Below, piece after piece: positions 36,052-45,087 of a stretch of 64,000 bases of DNA. Origin of the DNA: an uncultured Fulvivirga sp. (GTDB lineage Bacteria; Bacteroidota; Bacteroidia; Cytophagales; Cyclobacteriaceae); NCBI GenBank assembly GCA_947500555.1, contig CANMSE010000004.1, positions 62,001 through 126,000 of the forward strand, given 5' to 3'. Below the pieces are notes generated by a model. It was not told the DNA's origin, did not search any database, and saw only the letters and a list, made by a program, of their open reading frames with translations. The translations under genes were made by a program, and so were the position numbers. The first letter of the stretch is position 1. Every line of letters begins with the position of its first letter.

Positions 36052-36540
36052 CTAAGGATTCTTCAACATTACAAATGTCCAAGTCCCTACTACTGCTTCT
36101 GTTCTTGAAGTTGATCCACCGTCAGCAAGCTGAAATGTTAAAGTCATTCCAGTAGTTGAAAAATTAGACACTGTAATTCCCAAATTATCACTAGTTCTAG
36201 TAATGTTAAATTGACTAGTATTAGGATCTGTTATTTCCCCAACGAAAGACCAGTTATCTGTTGATGCAAATGGCCTTAATCCAGTAGGTCCACCACTTAT
36301 AGACATCGTACCTCCGTTTTGTCCAACAGTATAGGTAGCTGTTAAAGTAAACCCACTATAATCTGTAGTTCTATCTTGGGCTGGGGAACCGAAAAAAACA
36401 CTTGTAGCACTCCATGTTCCCTGAAAAGTATTACCGACTTGATCAACGGCAGGAACGCCATCATCACCACTATCACAACCAACACTTGTAAAAAGGAAAG
36501 CTAAAACTGCTATGCTTAAGAAATAATTAATTTTTTTCAT
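36052..36540 (-). CDS. Small lipocalin-like lipoprotein
   Basis: A 162-residue lipoprotein with lipobox TSVGC. The mature part starts GTWSATSVFF and repeats GTWTF near the end, framing beta strands rich in Thr and Ser; this G-x-W opening is typical of lipocalin-like domains (DUF5004-type) of Bacteroidota. No catalytic residue or ligand can be named. It is monocistronic, ended by the palindromic terminator. Confidence 0.7.
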   Translation of the reverse strand: MKKINYFLSIAVLAFLFTSVGCDSGDDGVPAVDQVGNTFQGTWSATSVFFGSPAQDRTTDYSGFTLTATYTVGQNGGTMSISGGPTGLRPFASTDNWSFVGEITDPNTSQFNITRTSDNLGITVSNFSTTGMTLTFQLADGGSTSRTEAVVGTWTFVMLKNP

Positions 36541-36687
36541 TGGGTTCAGTTTGAAATTTAATATTTGCAGATCGAAAACTGTATTCGATTTACTAAAGTA
36601 ATGATATTTTTGTTTTTAACACACTAAATCTGGTTAGATGCGCACTTTTCATTGTTGAATATATTCTTTTTGTTAGTGGTAACCCTA

Positions 36688-37308
36688 CTAATTGGATTTG
36701 ATCTCTTCTAAATTGATAAAATAGTTACAGTTTTTATATTCTAATTCTTGATTAGAGGCTAATAGTATCAGCCGATCTGAAGGAGTATTTAAGAAGGACA
36801 AGAACCATGTAATACCCGTAGTATCAAGGTTTGATGTCGGCTCATCTAGAAACAAAATTGGAGTATCTGAAAAAAGGGCTAGCATAAGTTTTAACCGCTG
36901 TTTCATGCCAGAAGAAAAGTTTTTTATCAATTTATGCTCATGACCGTTAAAGTATGATTTCTTAACAATTGAACTAAATGTCTCTCCTACTTTTAATTTC
37001 TTGTACTTATAATGAAAATCAACTTGCTCTAATAAGGTAAATTCTTCAATTAACTCCATATAAGGTGTTGCAATAGAGAGATACTTATAAATTTCTTCTG
37101 GTTCAATTAGATGATTTTCGCTGGCATAAGTAACTTCCCCAGTAGAAGGAAGAGTATTTCCAGCTAATATTCTAAGCAATGTTGATTTTCCACTGCCATT
37201 AGGCCCGGTGATAGCGTATTTATTACCTTGGGTGAATTCATATGAAAAGTTGGTAAAAATCTTTTCACGATTAAATCGTTTAGAAAGATTTTTAGCCTCA
37301 ATTTTCAT
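36688..37308 (-). CDS. ABC transporter ATP-binding protein
   Basis: A 206-residue ATPase subunit. Walker A GPNGSGKS at 35-42, ABC signature FSSGMKQRLKL, Walker B ILFLDEPTSNLD and the switch His replaced by Asn (LLASNQ), so catalysis may be weaker. There is no permease gene next to it. It is the last gene of the lipid A operon, six bases after lpxA, a position conserved in Cytophagales. Transport of an envelope lipid is a guess. Confidence 0.88.
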   Translation of the reverse strand: MKIEAKNLSKRFNREKIFTNFSYEFTQGNKYAITGPNGSGKSTLLRILAGNTLPSTGEVTYASENHLIEPEEIYKYLSIATPYMELIEEFTLLEQVDFHYKYKKLKVGETFSSIVKKSYFNGHEHKLIKNFSSGMKQRLKLMLALFSDTPILFLDEPTSNLDTTGITWFLSFLNTPSDRLILLASNQELEYKNCNYFINLEEIKSN

Positions 37309-37314
37309 TTTGAA

Positions 37315-38094
37315 TTAGTAGGAATAGCCTTTCATCACACCTCTATCAGAATTTCTGATAAAGTTTGTGATCTCATCACGCTCCTTGGAAGGAGATAACT
37401 CTAATTCAATTAAATCTAATGCTTTTGAGTTGTTTAAGCCTTTAAGAAATACATATCGATATATTTCCTGTATCTCACTGATTTTCTCCGGCTTATACCC
37501 CCTACGTCTCAATCCGACAGAGTTGATCCCGCAATAAGTAAGAGGTTCTCTGGCAGCTTTGGTAAATGGAGGGACATCTTTTCTTACTAACGAGCCACCA
37601 CCTATATAGGAATGGGCTCCTATTTTTGTGAATTGTTGGACCGCGCAAGATCCACCAAATATTACATGATCATCTACTACTACATGACCTGCTAATTGAG
37701 TGGCGTTACCTATGATGCAATTATCTCCAACGATGCAATCATGACCCAAGTGAACATAAGCCATGATTAGACAATTTTTGCCAATCTCAGTTTTGTCTTT
37801 ATCTACCGTACCACGATTAATCGTAACACATTCTCTTATAGTACTACCATCTCCAATAATGGCTACTGTATCCTCACCTGCAAATTTTAAATCTTGTGGA
37901 ACAGCTGAAATAACAGATCCAGGATAAATCTTCACATTTTTTCCTATTCTGGCGCCTTCGAAAATAGTAACATTTGGTCCTATCCACGTACCTTCCTCGA
38001 TAACCACATTTTTATGAATAGTGGTAAATGGTTCAATAACTACGTTTCGTGCTATTTTTGCCTGAGGGTCAATATATGCTAATGGTTGATTCAT
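37315..38094 (-). CDS. lpxA: Acyl-ACP:UDP-GlcNAc O-acyltransferase
   Basis: First enzyme of lipid A synthesis, adding a 3-hydroxyacyl chain to the 3-OH of UDP-GlcNAc. The 259-residue protein is a left-handed beta-helix of hexapeptide repeats (residues 10-185), with NATQLAGH carrying the catalytic His. A helical C-terminal domain follows (GLRRRGYKPEKISEIQEIYRYVF). The ATG at 38094 overlaps the lpxC stop by four bases; a longer start at 38136 lies inside lpxC. Confidence 0.96.
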   Translation of the reverse strand: MNQPLAYIDPQAKIARNVVIEPFTTIHKNVVIEEGTWIGPNVTIFEGARIGKNVKIYPGSVISAVPQDLKFAGEDTVAIIGDGSTIRECVTINRGTVDKDKTEIGKNCLIMAYVHLGHDCIVGDNCIIGNATQLAGHVVVDDHVIFGGSCAVQQFTKIGAHSYIGGGSLVRKDVPPFTKAAREPLTYCGINSVGLRRRGYKPEKISEIQEIYRYVFLKGLNNSKALDLIELELSPSKERDEITNFIRNSDRGVMKGYSY

Positions 38095-39485
38095 GAATCT
38101 TTCCTTACTATAGTGGCAGTCATAGTTCCTTCGCATACTAAGGTATTTCCTACATATGCCTTCCCAGTCATCTTTGCAATGCCCCTTTTGATTGGGGCAA
38201 GAAGATCACACTTAATCACCAATGTATCACCAGGCAATACCATCTTTCTGAACCTAAATCCTTCTATTCCTAAGAAATAAGCCCAATAGTTTTCGGGGTC
38301 TGGAACTGTGTTCATAACTAAAATCCCACCTATTTGAGCCATTGCTTCAATTTGCAGTACGCCAGGCATTACAGGGTTTCCTGGGAAATGGCCTTGAAAA
38401 AAAGGCTCGTTTAGTGTAACATTCTTCACTCCAGATACTGTTTCATCATCCAGATGAATAATTTTATCAATTAACAAAAATGGATAACGATGAGGGAGAA
38501 TATTAGTAATCTGATTAATGTCGTATACCGGGGGTAAATTCGGATTATACTTAGGGACATTAAACTTAGATGATTTTTGCATTGCTTTTTTAAGTTTCTT
38601 AGCAAATGCTACGTTCGCTGCATGACCGGGTCTGGCTGCTAATATTTGTGCCTTCAAAGGTCTACCTGCCAAGGCTAAGTCTCCTATAACATCCAATAAC
38701 TTATGTCTTGCAGGCTCATTTTTATAGCGCAACTCTACATTATTTAGGATACCCTCCTTTTGAACCTCCACTTTTGGTTTGTTGAAAAGTTCAGCTAAAC
38801 TATCCAACTCATTATCCTTAACAACTCTATCAACTACCACAATGGCATTGTTTAGATCACCACCTTTGATTAAGTTGTTCTTATGAAGCATTTCAAGCTC
38901 ATGCAAAAAACAGAAGGTTCTACATGAAGCTATTTCCTTTTCAAACTGGCTGATATTAGTTAAAGAAGCATGTTGACTGCCTAAAACTGGAGAGTTATAG
39001 TCTACCATAACGGTAAGTCTATAATCATCTAAGGGTAAAGCAGCAATTTCCACATCACGCTCGGGCTCTCTGTAAAATATGCCATCCGGTACTTCAAAGA
39101 AGTCTCTAAGTGCATTTTGCTCCTCAGTGCCCGCTTCTTTTAATATATTAACAAACTGGATAGAACTACCGTCCATGATAGGAGGTTCTGGCCCATCAAG
39201 CTGAATCAACACATTGTCAATCTCTAAGCCCACAAGTGCTGCAAGAGTATGCTCTACGGTATTTATTCTGGCACCACTCTGTTCTATAGTCGTCCCTCTT
39301 GATAGATCGACAACCAAATCTGCGTCAGCATCAACTGTTGGCTTTCCTTCCAAATCAATACGTTGGAATTTTATTCCATGGCCTGGTTTGGCAGGCACAA
39401 AAGTCATATTAGACTCTACACCTGTATGTAACCCTACACCAGACAGGGTTACTGATTTTTTAATAGTATGTTGTTTGATATTCAT
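38091..39485 (-). CDS. lpxC: Bifunctional LpxC deacetylase / FabZ dehydratase
   Basis: A 464-residue fusion typical of Bacteroidota. The N-terminal part (1-305) is the zinc UDP-3-O-acyl-GlcNAc deacetylase: zinc ligands H79 (VEHTLAAL), H261 and D265 (ARHKLLD) and catalytic H288. The C-terminal part (about 320-464) is 3-hydroxyacyl-ACP dehydratase FabZ with HRYPFLLID, H366 (GHFPGNPVMPG) and E380 (QIEAMAQ). It commits substrate to lipid A and also supplies fatty acid synthesis. Overlaps lpxD by four bases and lpxA by four. Confidence 0.97.
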   Translation of the reverse strand: MNIKQHTIKKSVTLSGVGLHTGVESNMTFVPAKPGHGIKFQRIDLEGKPTVDADADLVVDLSRGTTIEQSGARINTVEHTLAALVGLEIDNVLIQLDGPEPPIMDGSSIQFVNILKEAGTEEQNALRDFFEVPDGIFYREPERDVEIAALPLDDYRLTVMVDYNSPVLGSQHASLTNISQFEKEIASCRTFCFLHELEMLHKNNLIKGGDLNNAIVVVDRVVKDNELDSLAELFNKPKVEVQKEGILNNVELRYKNEPARHKLLDVIGDLALAGRPLKAQILAARPGHAANVAFAKKLKKAMQKSSKFNVPKYNPNLPPVYDINQITNILPHRYPFLLIDKIIHLDDETVSGVKNVTLNEPFFQGHFPGNPVMPGVLQIEAMAQIGGILVMNTVPDPENYWAYFLGIEGFRFRKMVLPGDTLVIKCDLLAPIKRGIAKMTGKAYVGNTLVCEGTMTATIVRKDS

Positions 39486-40537
39486 TCACTCTCTCGAAAT
39501 GCGGGCAAATTTAGCATTTTTTCTTCAAGTTGCTTCAATCTGTGATTTAAATCGGGGAGATTTTTGAATACTGCATAAGATCGTTGGTACTTCATCACAT
39601 CGATTGCCGGAGTACCCCAAAGTTTCATTCCCGATTTAGTGGACTTTGAAACACCTGATTGGGCACCGACCCCGGTATTGTCTGCAATTTTGATATGTCC
39701 AGCAACGCCAACTTGTCCACCAATAATGCAATTTTTACCAATTTCTGTAGACCCGCTAACTCCAGTTTGTGCCGCAATTACGGTGTTATCATCAATTTTA
39801 ACATTATGTCCAATTTGAACCAGGTTATCAAGTTTGACACCATTGCCAACTTTAGTATGATCACCATGGAAGGTAGCGCAATCAATAACTGTATTAGCAC
39901 CTATGTCAACATGATTACCTAAAACTACGTTTCCCATCTGAGGGATTGTCTTATAGGTTCCATCAGGTTGAGGGGCAAAACCAAAACCATCACTTCCTAG
40001 CACACAGCCTGAATGTATCACGCAATGGTGTCCTACAACAGTATTGGCATAAAGCTTTACCCCGGCATTTATTATGGTATTGTCACCTATTGTCACATTG
40101 TCACCTATATAAGCATGGGGGTATATTTTAACGTTATCACCAATTTTTGCATTCTCACCTATATAAGAGAAAGCGCCTCTATATATATCACTGCCTGTAG
40201 TAGAATTTTTCCCTATAAAACTTGGTTCTTCTATGCCACTTTTTTGGAAGGTAATAAATTTGTGATATTCTTCTAAAAGGACTGTAAAACTCGAATAAGG
40301 ATCTTCAACTTTAATTAGCGAAGTATCGAGATTCTTTTTTGGTGTAAAATCTTTGCCAACAATAACTGCCGTAGCAGCAGTCTCATAAATATGAGCCTCG
40401 TATTTTAAATTAGAAAGAAAAGAGAGCTCACCAGATTTGGCTTCCTGAATTTTAGCCAGCATCTTAATTTTATCATCACCATTACCTTCAACTTCCCCCC
40501 CAAGTAATTGTGCGATCTGACTTACAGTAAACTCCAT
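39482..40537 (-). CDS. lpxD: UDP-3-O-(3-hydroxyacyl)glucosamine N-acyltransferase
   Basis: A 351-residue enzyme of the third lipid A step, adding the N-linked acyl chain. An N-terminal uridine-binding domain (1-100) is followed by a long hexapeptide beta-helix (about 105-320) with QIGHNVKIDDNTVIAAQTGVSGS carrying the catalytic His, and a C-terminal helix (NHRLKQLEEKML). It starts 22 bases after the HD gene and overlaps lpxC, so HD-lpxD-lpxC/fabZ-lpxA-ABC make one run. Confidence 0.96.
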   Translation of the reverse strand: MEFTVSQIAQLLGGEVEGNGDDKIKMLAKIQEAKSGELSFLSNLKYEAHIYETAATAVIVGKDFTPKKNLDTSLIKVEDPYSSFTVLLEEYHKFITFQKSGIEEPSFIGKNSTTGSDIYRGAFSYIGENAKIGDNVKIYPHAYIGDNVTIGDNTIINAGVKLYANTVVGHHCVIHSGCVLGSDGFGFAPQPDGTYKTIPQMGNVVLGNHVDIGANTVIDCATFHGDHTKVGNGVKLDNLVQIGHNVKIDDNTVIAAQTGVSGSTEIGKNCIIGGQVGVAGHIKIADNTGVGAQSGVSKSTKSGMKLWGTPAIDVMKYQRSYAVFKNLPDLNHRLKQLEEKMLNLPAFRESE

Positions 40538-40559
40538 TTAAATTTATATATGCTGGCTA

Positions 40560-41798
40560 TTAGCTCGGCCGTAAATATACATTTTTGGGGTAGCATAGGT
40601 AGAATTTTTTGACAATTTTGCTTATTGCCTTGATATTCGGTAAATCAGCCGCATCAGCAATGTTTAATACGTTTCCCTTTTTCGTAAGTATATCTATGGA
40701 ACTGCTATCAGATATGTATGCTTTGTTGGTAACATCTCCATAAGCGAAAAAATAACGTGACTCAGATTTTTGTAAATTATAATCATCAGCTACTTCAAAT
40801 CTGATTTGCTCCAGGTCTTCCTTGCTTAAAGGATCATTTGATAGTTTAATCTTAAAAAGTTCTCTGTTAAGTAGCATGTTGCTCAATCTGCTAAGTATTT
40901 TGTCATCCGAATCTTTCCAGAATTTAATAGAACCCCAAATATCATGATCATCAATCTCTCCAAAGAGTGATAACAATCTGGAATTTGCCTGAAAGTCATC
41001 TAAAGTGTAATCACTAGATAGAAATTCACTCAATGCCTGTGGCGCTTCTACCTTATTGCCATTGCTTGATAGCTCTTTGGCTCTTAAAATGATATTAATT
41101 AGCATTTTTTCAGCACTAACAGATGTTTTATGTAAATACACTTGCCAGTACATAAGTCTTCGAGCATTTAGGAAATTTTCTATGCTATAAATTCCCTTTT
41201 CTTCTACTACAATTCTGTCATCATGAACATTAAGCATAGAGATGATCCTTTCCAGGCCTATGCTTCCTTCAGAAACTCCTGTAAAGAAGCTATCCCGTTT
41301 TAGATAGTCAAGTCTATCGACATCTAGTTGACTAGAGACTAGTTGATGTAAAAAGCCTCTTTTGTAAGTGTTTTGAAATATTTTTATGGCCAGGTCCAAT
41401 TCATTATTGAAATCACTGTTTAGTTTTTTCATTAATAGATAAGACAAACTTTCATGCTTGATGCCATTGAGAAGGCTAAATTCCAGAGCATGGGAGAACG
41501 GTCCGTGCCCTATATCATGTAGAAGAACAGCTATTTGAGCTTGTTCATACTCGGTATTAGAAATTTCTATGCCTTTACTTCTAAGAGAGTCAAGTGCCTG
41601 AGACATGAGGTGCATTGCCCCAATGGCATGATGGAACCTGGTATGATGAGCACCAGGATAAATTAAGTCGGTCAGTCCTAATTGCTTTATTCTTCTAAGT
41701 CGCTGAAATACAGGGTGTTGAATAATATCGAATATCAGATCGCTCTTAATAGTGATGAAACCGTAAACCGGATCATTAATAATCTTCTTTTTATTCAA
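40560..41798 (-). CDS. HD-domain phosphohydrolase
   Basis: A 412-residue protein of the HD superfamily, close to dGTPase/SAMHD1-like proteins. HTRFHHAIGAMHLM (H56), LLHDIGHGPFSHALE (H94-D95) and QLDVDRLDYLKRDS give the H...HD...D metal site. The C-terminal half is an uncharacterised helical region. Family members hydrolyse dNTPs or other phosphates; the substrate here is unknown. Being first in the lipid A operon is a conserved feature of Cytophagales, the reason unknown. The 62-base gap to porX holds the divergent promoters. Confidence 0.9.
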   Translation of the reverse strand: MNKKKIINDPVYGFITIKSDLIFDIIQHPVFQRLRRIKQLGLTDLIYPGAHHTRFHHAIGAMHLMSQALDSLRSKGIEISNTEYEQAQIAVLLHDIGHGPFSHALEFSLLNGIKHESLSYLLMKKLNSDFNNELDLAIKIFQNTYKRGFLHQLVSSQLDVDRLDYLKRDSFFTGVSEGSIGLERIISMLNVHDDRIVVEEKGIYSIENFLNARRLMYWQVYLHKTSVSAEKMLINIILRAKELSSNGNKVEAPQALSEFLSSDYTLDDFQANSRLLSLFGEIDDHDIWGSIKFWKDSDDKILSRLSNMLLNRELFKIKLSNDPLSKEDLEQIRFEVADDYNLQKSESRYFFAYGDVTNKAYISDSSSIDILTKKGNVLNIADAADLPNIKAISKIVKKFYLCYPKNVYLRPS

Positions 41799-41860
41799 TC
41801 TATTGTATTCTTTTTCCGTTATTCAGGTAGAATTTTAAACTTTATACCAAAAGCCGCTTC

Positions 41861-43429
41861 ATGCAAAGATATAATATTTTATGGGCCGATGACGAGATTG
41901 ACTTGCTCAAACCTCATATACTCTTTTTAGAAAATAAAGGTTATGACATTACCCCTGTCAACAGTGGCTCGGATGCCGTTGAGCAATGTGAGGATAATCA
42001 CTATGATGTTGTTTTCTTAGATGAAAATATGCCTGGAATGTCCGGATTGGAGGCATTATCTCAGATTAAATCATCAAAACCCAACACCCCCGTAGTGATG
42101 ATTACTAAGAATGAAGAAGAATCTATTATGGAGGATGCTATTGGAGCCAAAATAGCTGACTACCTCATTAAACCCATTAACCCAAGCCAGATTCTTCTAT
42201 CAGTGAAAAAAATACTGGATAATAAGCGTTTAATTACTGAAAAAACGAATCTCAGTTACCAGCAGGAATTCAGAAATATAAGTATGTCTTTTGGTGATGA
42301 CTTGGATCATGAGGAGTGGGCAGAGATTTATAAAAAACTGATTTATTGGGAGTTGGAAATTGACAATACGGAAGACAAAAGCATGTATGAAGTACTCAAC
42401 ATGCAAAAAAATGAAGCTAATAACCGATTTACTAGATTTATTAAAGATAATTATGAGTCATGGTTAAATGACCCAGATGTAGATAAACCCATGCTTTCGC
42501 ATCAATTGCTGAAGCAAAAGGTTCTTCCTCATGTTAGAAAAGGAGAGAGATCGGTTTTCTTCCTCGTCATTGATAATCTTCGCTATGATCAATGGAAGAT
42601 CATTGAGCCTGCTGTAAGTGAATACTTTACCACTGAGGAAGAAGAAAGCTATTACTCCATACTTCCTACTACTACTGCCTATGCTCGAAATTCGATTTTC
42701 TCAGGAATGCTCTCATCTGAAATGGCCCAAAAACATCCTGATATATGGGTAGGAGAGGATGTAGAGGAAGGAAAAAATAATTTTGAGGATCAATTTTTGG
42801 AAAGGCACCTTCGTAGGATTAATGCAGATCTGAAATTCAGTTATCACAAAATAACTAAAACATCTCAAGGCAAACAGTTAGTGGATAACATCAACACACT
42901 GATCACTAACGATCTGAATGTTGTGGTTTACAATTTTGTAGATATGCTGTCACATGCCAGGACTGATACTGCTATGATTCGTGAGTTAGCTCCTGATGAG
43001 TCGGCTTATCGGTCGATCACAAAATCATGGATAGACCATTCCCCATTGTTGGATGCTTTGCGTCTAATTGCGGAAAGTGGATCAAAGCTTATAATAACAA
43101 CTGATCATGGTACCATAAGGGTTCAAAAACCCTTTAAAATAGTCGGGGACAGAAATACAAATACAAACCTTCGCTATAAGCAGGGCCGAAACCTTGGCTA
43201 TTCTGATAGTAATGATATCATGGAAGCGCCTAAACCAGAACGATTTTTCTTGCCCAAATTAAATGTATCTTCCAGTTATGTGTTTGCCACAGAGGATCAA
43301 TTCTTCGCTTATCCTAATAATTATAATTACTATGTTAACTATTATAAGGACACATTTCAGCATGGTGGAGTGTCAATGGAAGAAATGATAATTCCGATAA
43401 TTTCGCTAAATTCGAAATATGGTAAATAG
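41861..43429 (+). CDS. porX: PorX, response regulator with PglZ phosphatase domain (T9SS regulator)
   Basis: A 522-residue protein. The receiver (1-120) has acidic residues D10-D11, phosphoacceptor D54 (VVFLDENMPGMSG) and the KP at YLIKPINP. The long C-terminal part is a PglZ-type alkaline phosphatase fold: FLVIDNLRYDQW, LPTTTAYARNSIFSG with the nucleophilic Thr, and ITTDHGTIRV. This is the architecture of PorX, which controls the type IX secretion system with kinase PorY and sigma factor SigP in Porphyromonas. PorY and SigP are not in the window. Confidence 0.95.
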   Translation: MQRYNILWADDEIDLLKPHILFLENKGYDITPVNSGSDAVEQCEDNHYDVVFLDENMPGMSGLEALSQIKSSKPNTPVVMITKNEEESIMEDAIGAKIADYLIKPINPSQILLSVKKILDNKRLITEKTNLSYQQEFRNISMSFGDDLDHEEWAEIYKKLIYWELEIDNTEDKSMYEVLNMQKNEANNRFTRFIKDNYESWLNDPDVDKPMLSHQLLKQKVLPHVRKGERSVFFLVIDNLRYDQWKIIEPAVSEYFTTEEEESYYSILPTTTAYARNSIFSGMLSSEMAQKHPDIWVGEDVEEGKNNFEDQFLERHLRRINADLKFSYHKITKTSQGKQLVDNINTLITNDLNVVVYNFVDMLSHARTDTAMIRELAPDESAYRSITKSWIDHSPLLDALRLIAESGSKLIITTDHGTIRVQKPFKIVGDRNTNTNLRYKQGRNLGYSDSNDIMEAPKPERFFLPKLNVSSSYVFATEDQFFAYPNNYNYYVNYYKDTFQHGGVSMEEMIIPIISLNSKYGK

Positions 43430-43877
43430 TGCTTTATCGCGACTAGAACTGACCTGTCGTGATTTAGATGAATTGGCAATTGTAAGTACCGAAATTTTAG
43501 AATTTGCCAATGGGCTTACTTTTTGGTTATTTGACGGGGATATGGGAGCAGGAAAAACAACCTTAATCAAAGAAATTTGTCATCAGATGGGAGTGATGGA
43601 TGTAATATCAAGTCCTACCTATTCTATTATTAATGAATATCAGAATAAGTTCGGAGAAAAGCTGTATCATTTTGATTTCTATAGGATAAATGAAGAAGAA
43701 GAAGCTATGGATATAGGTGTGGAGGAGTACTTTGACTCAGGTAATTATTGTTTTGTTGAATGGCCTTCAAAAATCCCATCTTTACTACCAGAATCTCAGT
43801 TTTTGAATTTGAAAATTTCTGTAGGTAATAATAACGAGCGATATATCGAATTAACTCGCCATGAAGAAAGAATCTAA
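43419..43877 (+). CDS. tsaE: tRNA threonylcarbamoyladenosine ATPase TsaE
   Basis: A 152-residue P-loop protein needed with TsaB, TsaC and TsaD for t6A37 on ANN-decoding tRNAs. Walker A is GDMGAGKT at 40-47, followed by SSPTYSIINEYQ and the Walker B-like LYHFDFYRI and VEWPSKIPSLLP. The gene overlaps porX by 11 bases and ald by 17, so the three are tightly coupled. Confidence 0.95.
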   Translation: MVNSALSRLELTCRDLDELAIVSTEILEFANGLTFWLFDGDMGAGKTTLIKEICHQMGVMDVISSPTYSIINEYQNKFGEKLYHFDFYRINEEEEAMDIGVEEYFDSGNYCFVEWPSKIPSLLPESQFLNLKISVGNNNERYIELTRHEERI

Positions 43878-45087
43878 ATCAGGGTTTGCGCAGCTAGCTT
43901 CTAAAACCAGTTTATATACTCAGGAAAAATTGGCTGCGGTTAAGCGGGGGAATAAGTCATTTTTAATCGGACTGCCGAATGAAATTTCTATGCAGGAGAA
44001 GAGAATTACTCTAAACCCTGATTCTGTTGAGCTATTGGTAAATAATGGTCATGAAGTATGGGTAGAAACCAACGCTGGTGAAGGCTCAAAGTTTAGGGAC
44101 AAGCAATATGCTGATGCAGGGGCCAAGATCATATACTCCGCTGATGAAGTTTACAAAGCAGATGTAATATTAAAAATCGAACCCCCAACGTTAGATGAAA
44201 TTGATCTAATGACGAATGGTAAGATTTTAATCTCCGCTATTCAATTAGGTAATCAATCACCTGACTATATAAGTGCACTTAATAAGAAAAATATAACAGC
44301 CCTGGCTTATGAGTTTATACAGGATGTAGTTGGTGGAATGCCAATAATCAGGGCAATGAGTGAGATCGCTGGGATTACTGTCATGTCAATCGCTTCGGAA
44401 TACTTAAGCTGTGCAAATGGTGGAAAAGGAATTATTTTAGGTGGAATCACAGGCGTGCCACCTACCAAAGTTGTTATTATAGGTGCGGGCACAGTAGCAG
44501 AATATGCTGCTCGTGCAGCCAGGGGTCTGGGAGCGGAAATTCAAATATTTGATAATCACCTGTATAAATTAAGACGCCTAAAGCAGACGCTTAGTCACCA
44601 GATTTACACATCGACCATAGATACGGTAACATTAGGTGAATCACTTAAAAATGCAGATTTGGTTATAGGTGCATTGCGTGCTGAAAAAGGTCGTGCAAGG
44701 CATGTAGTATCTGAAGAAATGGTCGCAGCTATGAAACCAGATTCTCTAATTATTGATTTAAGTATTGATCAAGGTGGGTGCGTAGCTACTTCAGAGCTGA
44801 CTTCACTCAAAGACCCAACCTTTAGAAAACATGAAGTTATTCATTACTGTGTGCCAAACATTGCTTCCAGAGTAGCCCATACAGCTACTAACGCTTTAAG
44901 TAATATTTTCACTCCAACAATTTTGCGTGCAGCCGAAGAAGGGGGTGTTGAGGAAATGATCTTCGCTCACAACTGGTTTTTAAAAGGAGTGTATACCTAT
45001 AAAGGGAGTCTAACCAACGAGCATATCGCTCTTAAGTTTGGAATGAAGCATAAAGATTTGGGGTTGTTGATGGCTGCGAGGTTTTAA
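43861..45087 (+). CDS. ald: Alanine dehydrogenase
   Basis: NAD-dependent L-alanine dehydrogenase, 408 residues, interconverting alanine and pyruvate plus ammonia. IGLPNEISMQEKRITLNPDSV marks the substrate-binding start near 38; the Rossmann domain is VVIIGAGTVAEYAARAARGLGAEIQIFD. The protein is about 35 residues longer at the N-terminus than Bacillus Ald, a form seen in other Bacteroidota. The alternative is a related transhydrogenase alpha subunit, but the length and lack of a membrane end favour Ald. Its stop overlaps the convergent valS stop by four bases. Confidence 0.9.
   Translation: MKKESKSGFAQLASKTSLYTQEKLAAVKRGNKSFLIGLPNEISMQEKRITLNPDSVELLVNNGHEVWVETNAGEGSKFRDKQYADAGAKIIYSADEVYKADVILKIEPPTLDEIDLMTNGKILISAIQLGNQSPDYISALNKKNITALAYEFIQDVVGGMPIIRAMSEIAGITVMSIASEYLSCANGGKGIILGGITGVPPTKVVIIGAGTVAEYAARAARGLGAEIQIFDNHLYKLRRLKQTLSHQIYTSTIDTVTLGESLKNADLVIGALRAEKGRARHVVSEEMVAAMKPDSLIIDLSIDQGGCVATSELTSLKDPTFRKHEVIHYCVPNIASRVAHTATNALSNIFTPTILRAAEEGGVEEMIFAHNWFLKGVYTYKGSLTNEHIALKFGMKHKDLGLLMAARF

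Noticed and set aside
36688..37308. ABC ATPase as a complete transporter with neighbouring permease
   Set aside because: Neither adjacent gene has membrane helices of permease type; lpxA and a lipoprotein flank it.
41861..43429. PglZ domain of PorX as part of a BREX system
   Set aside because: It is fused to a receiver domain, matching PorX, and no other BREX gene is present.
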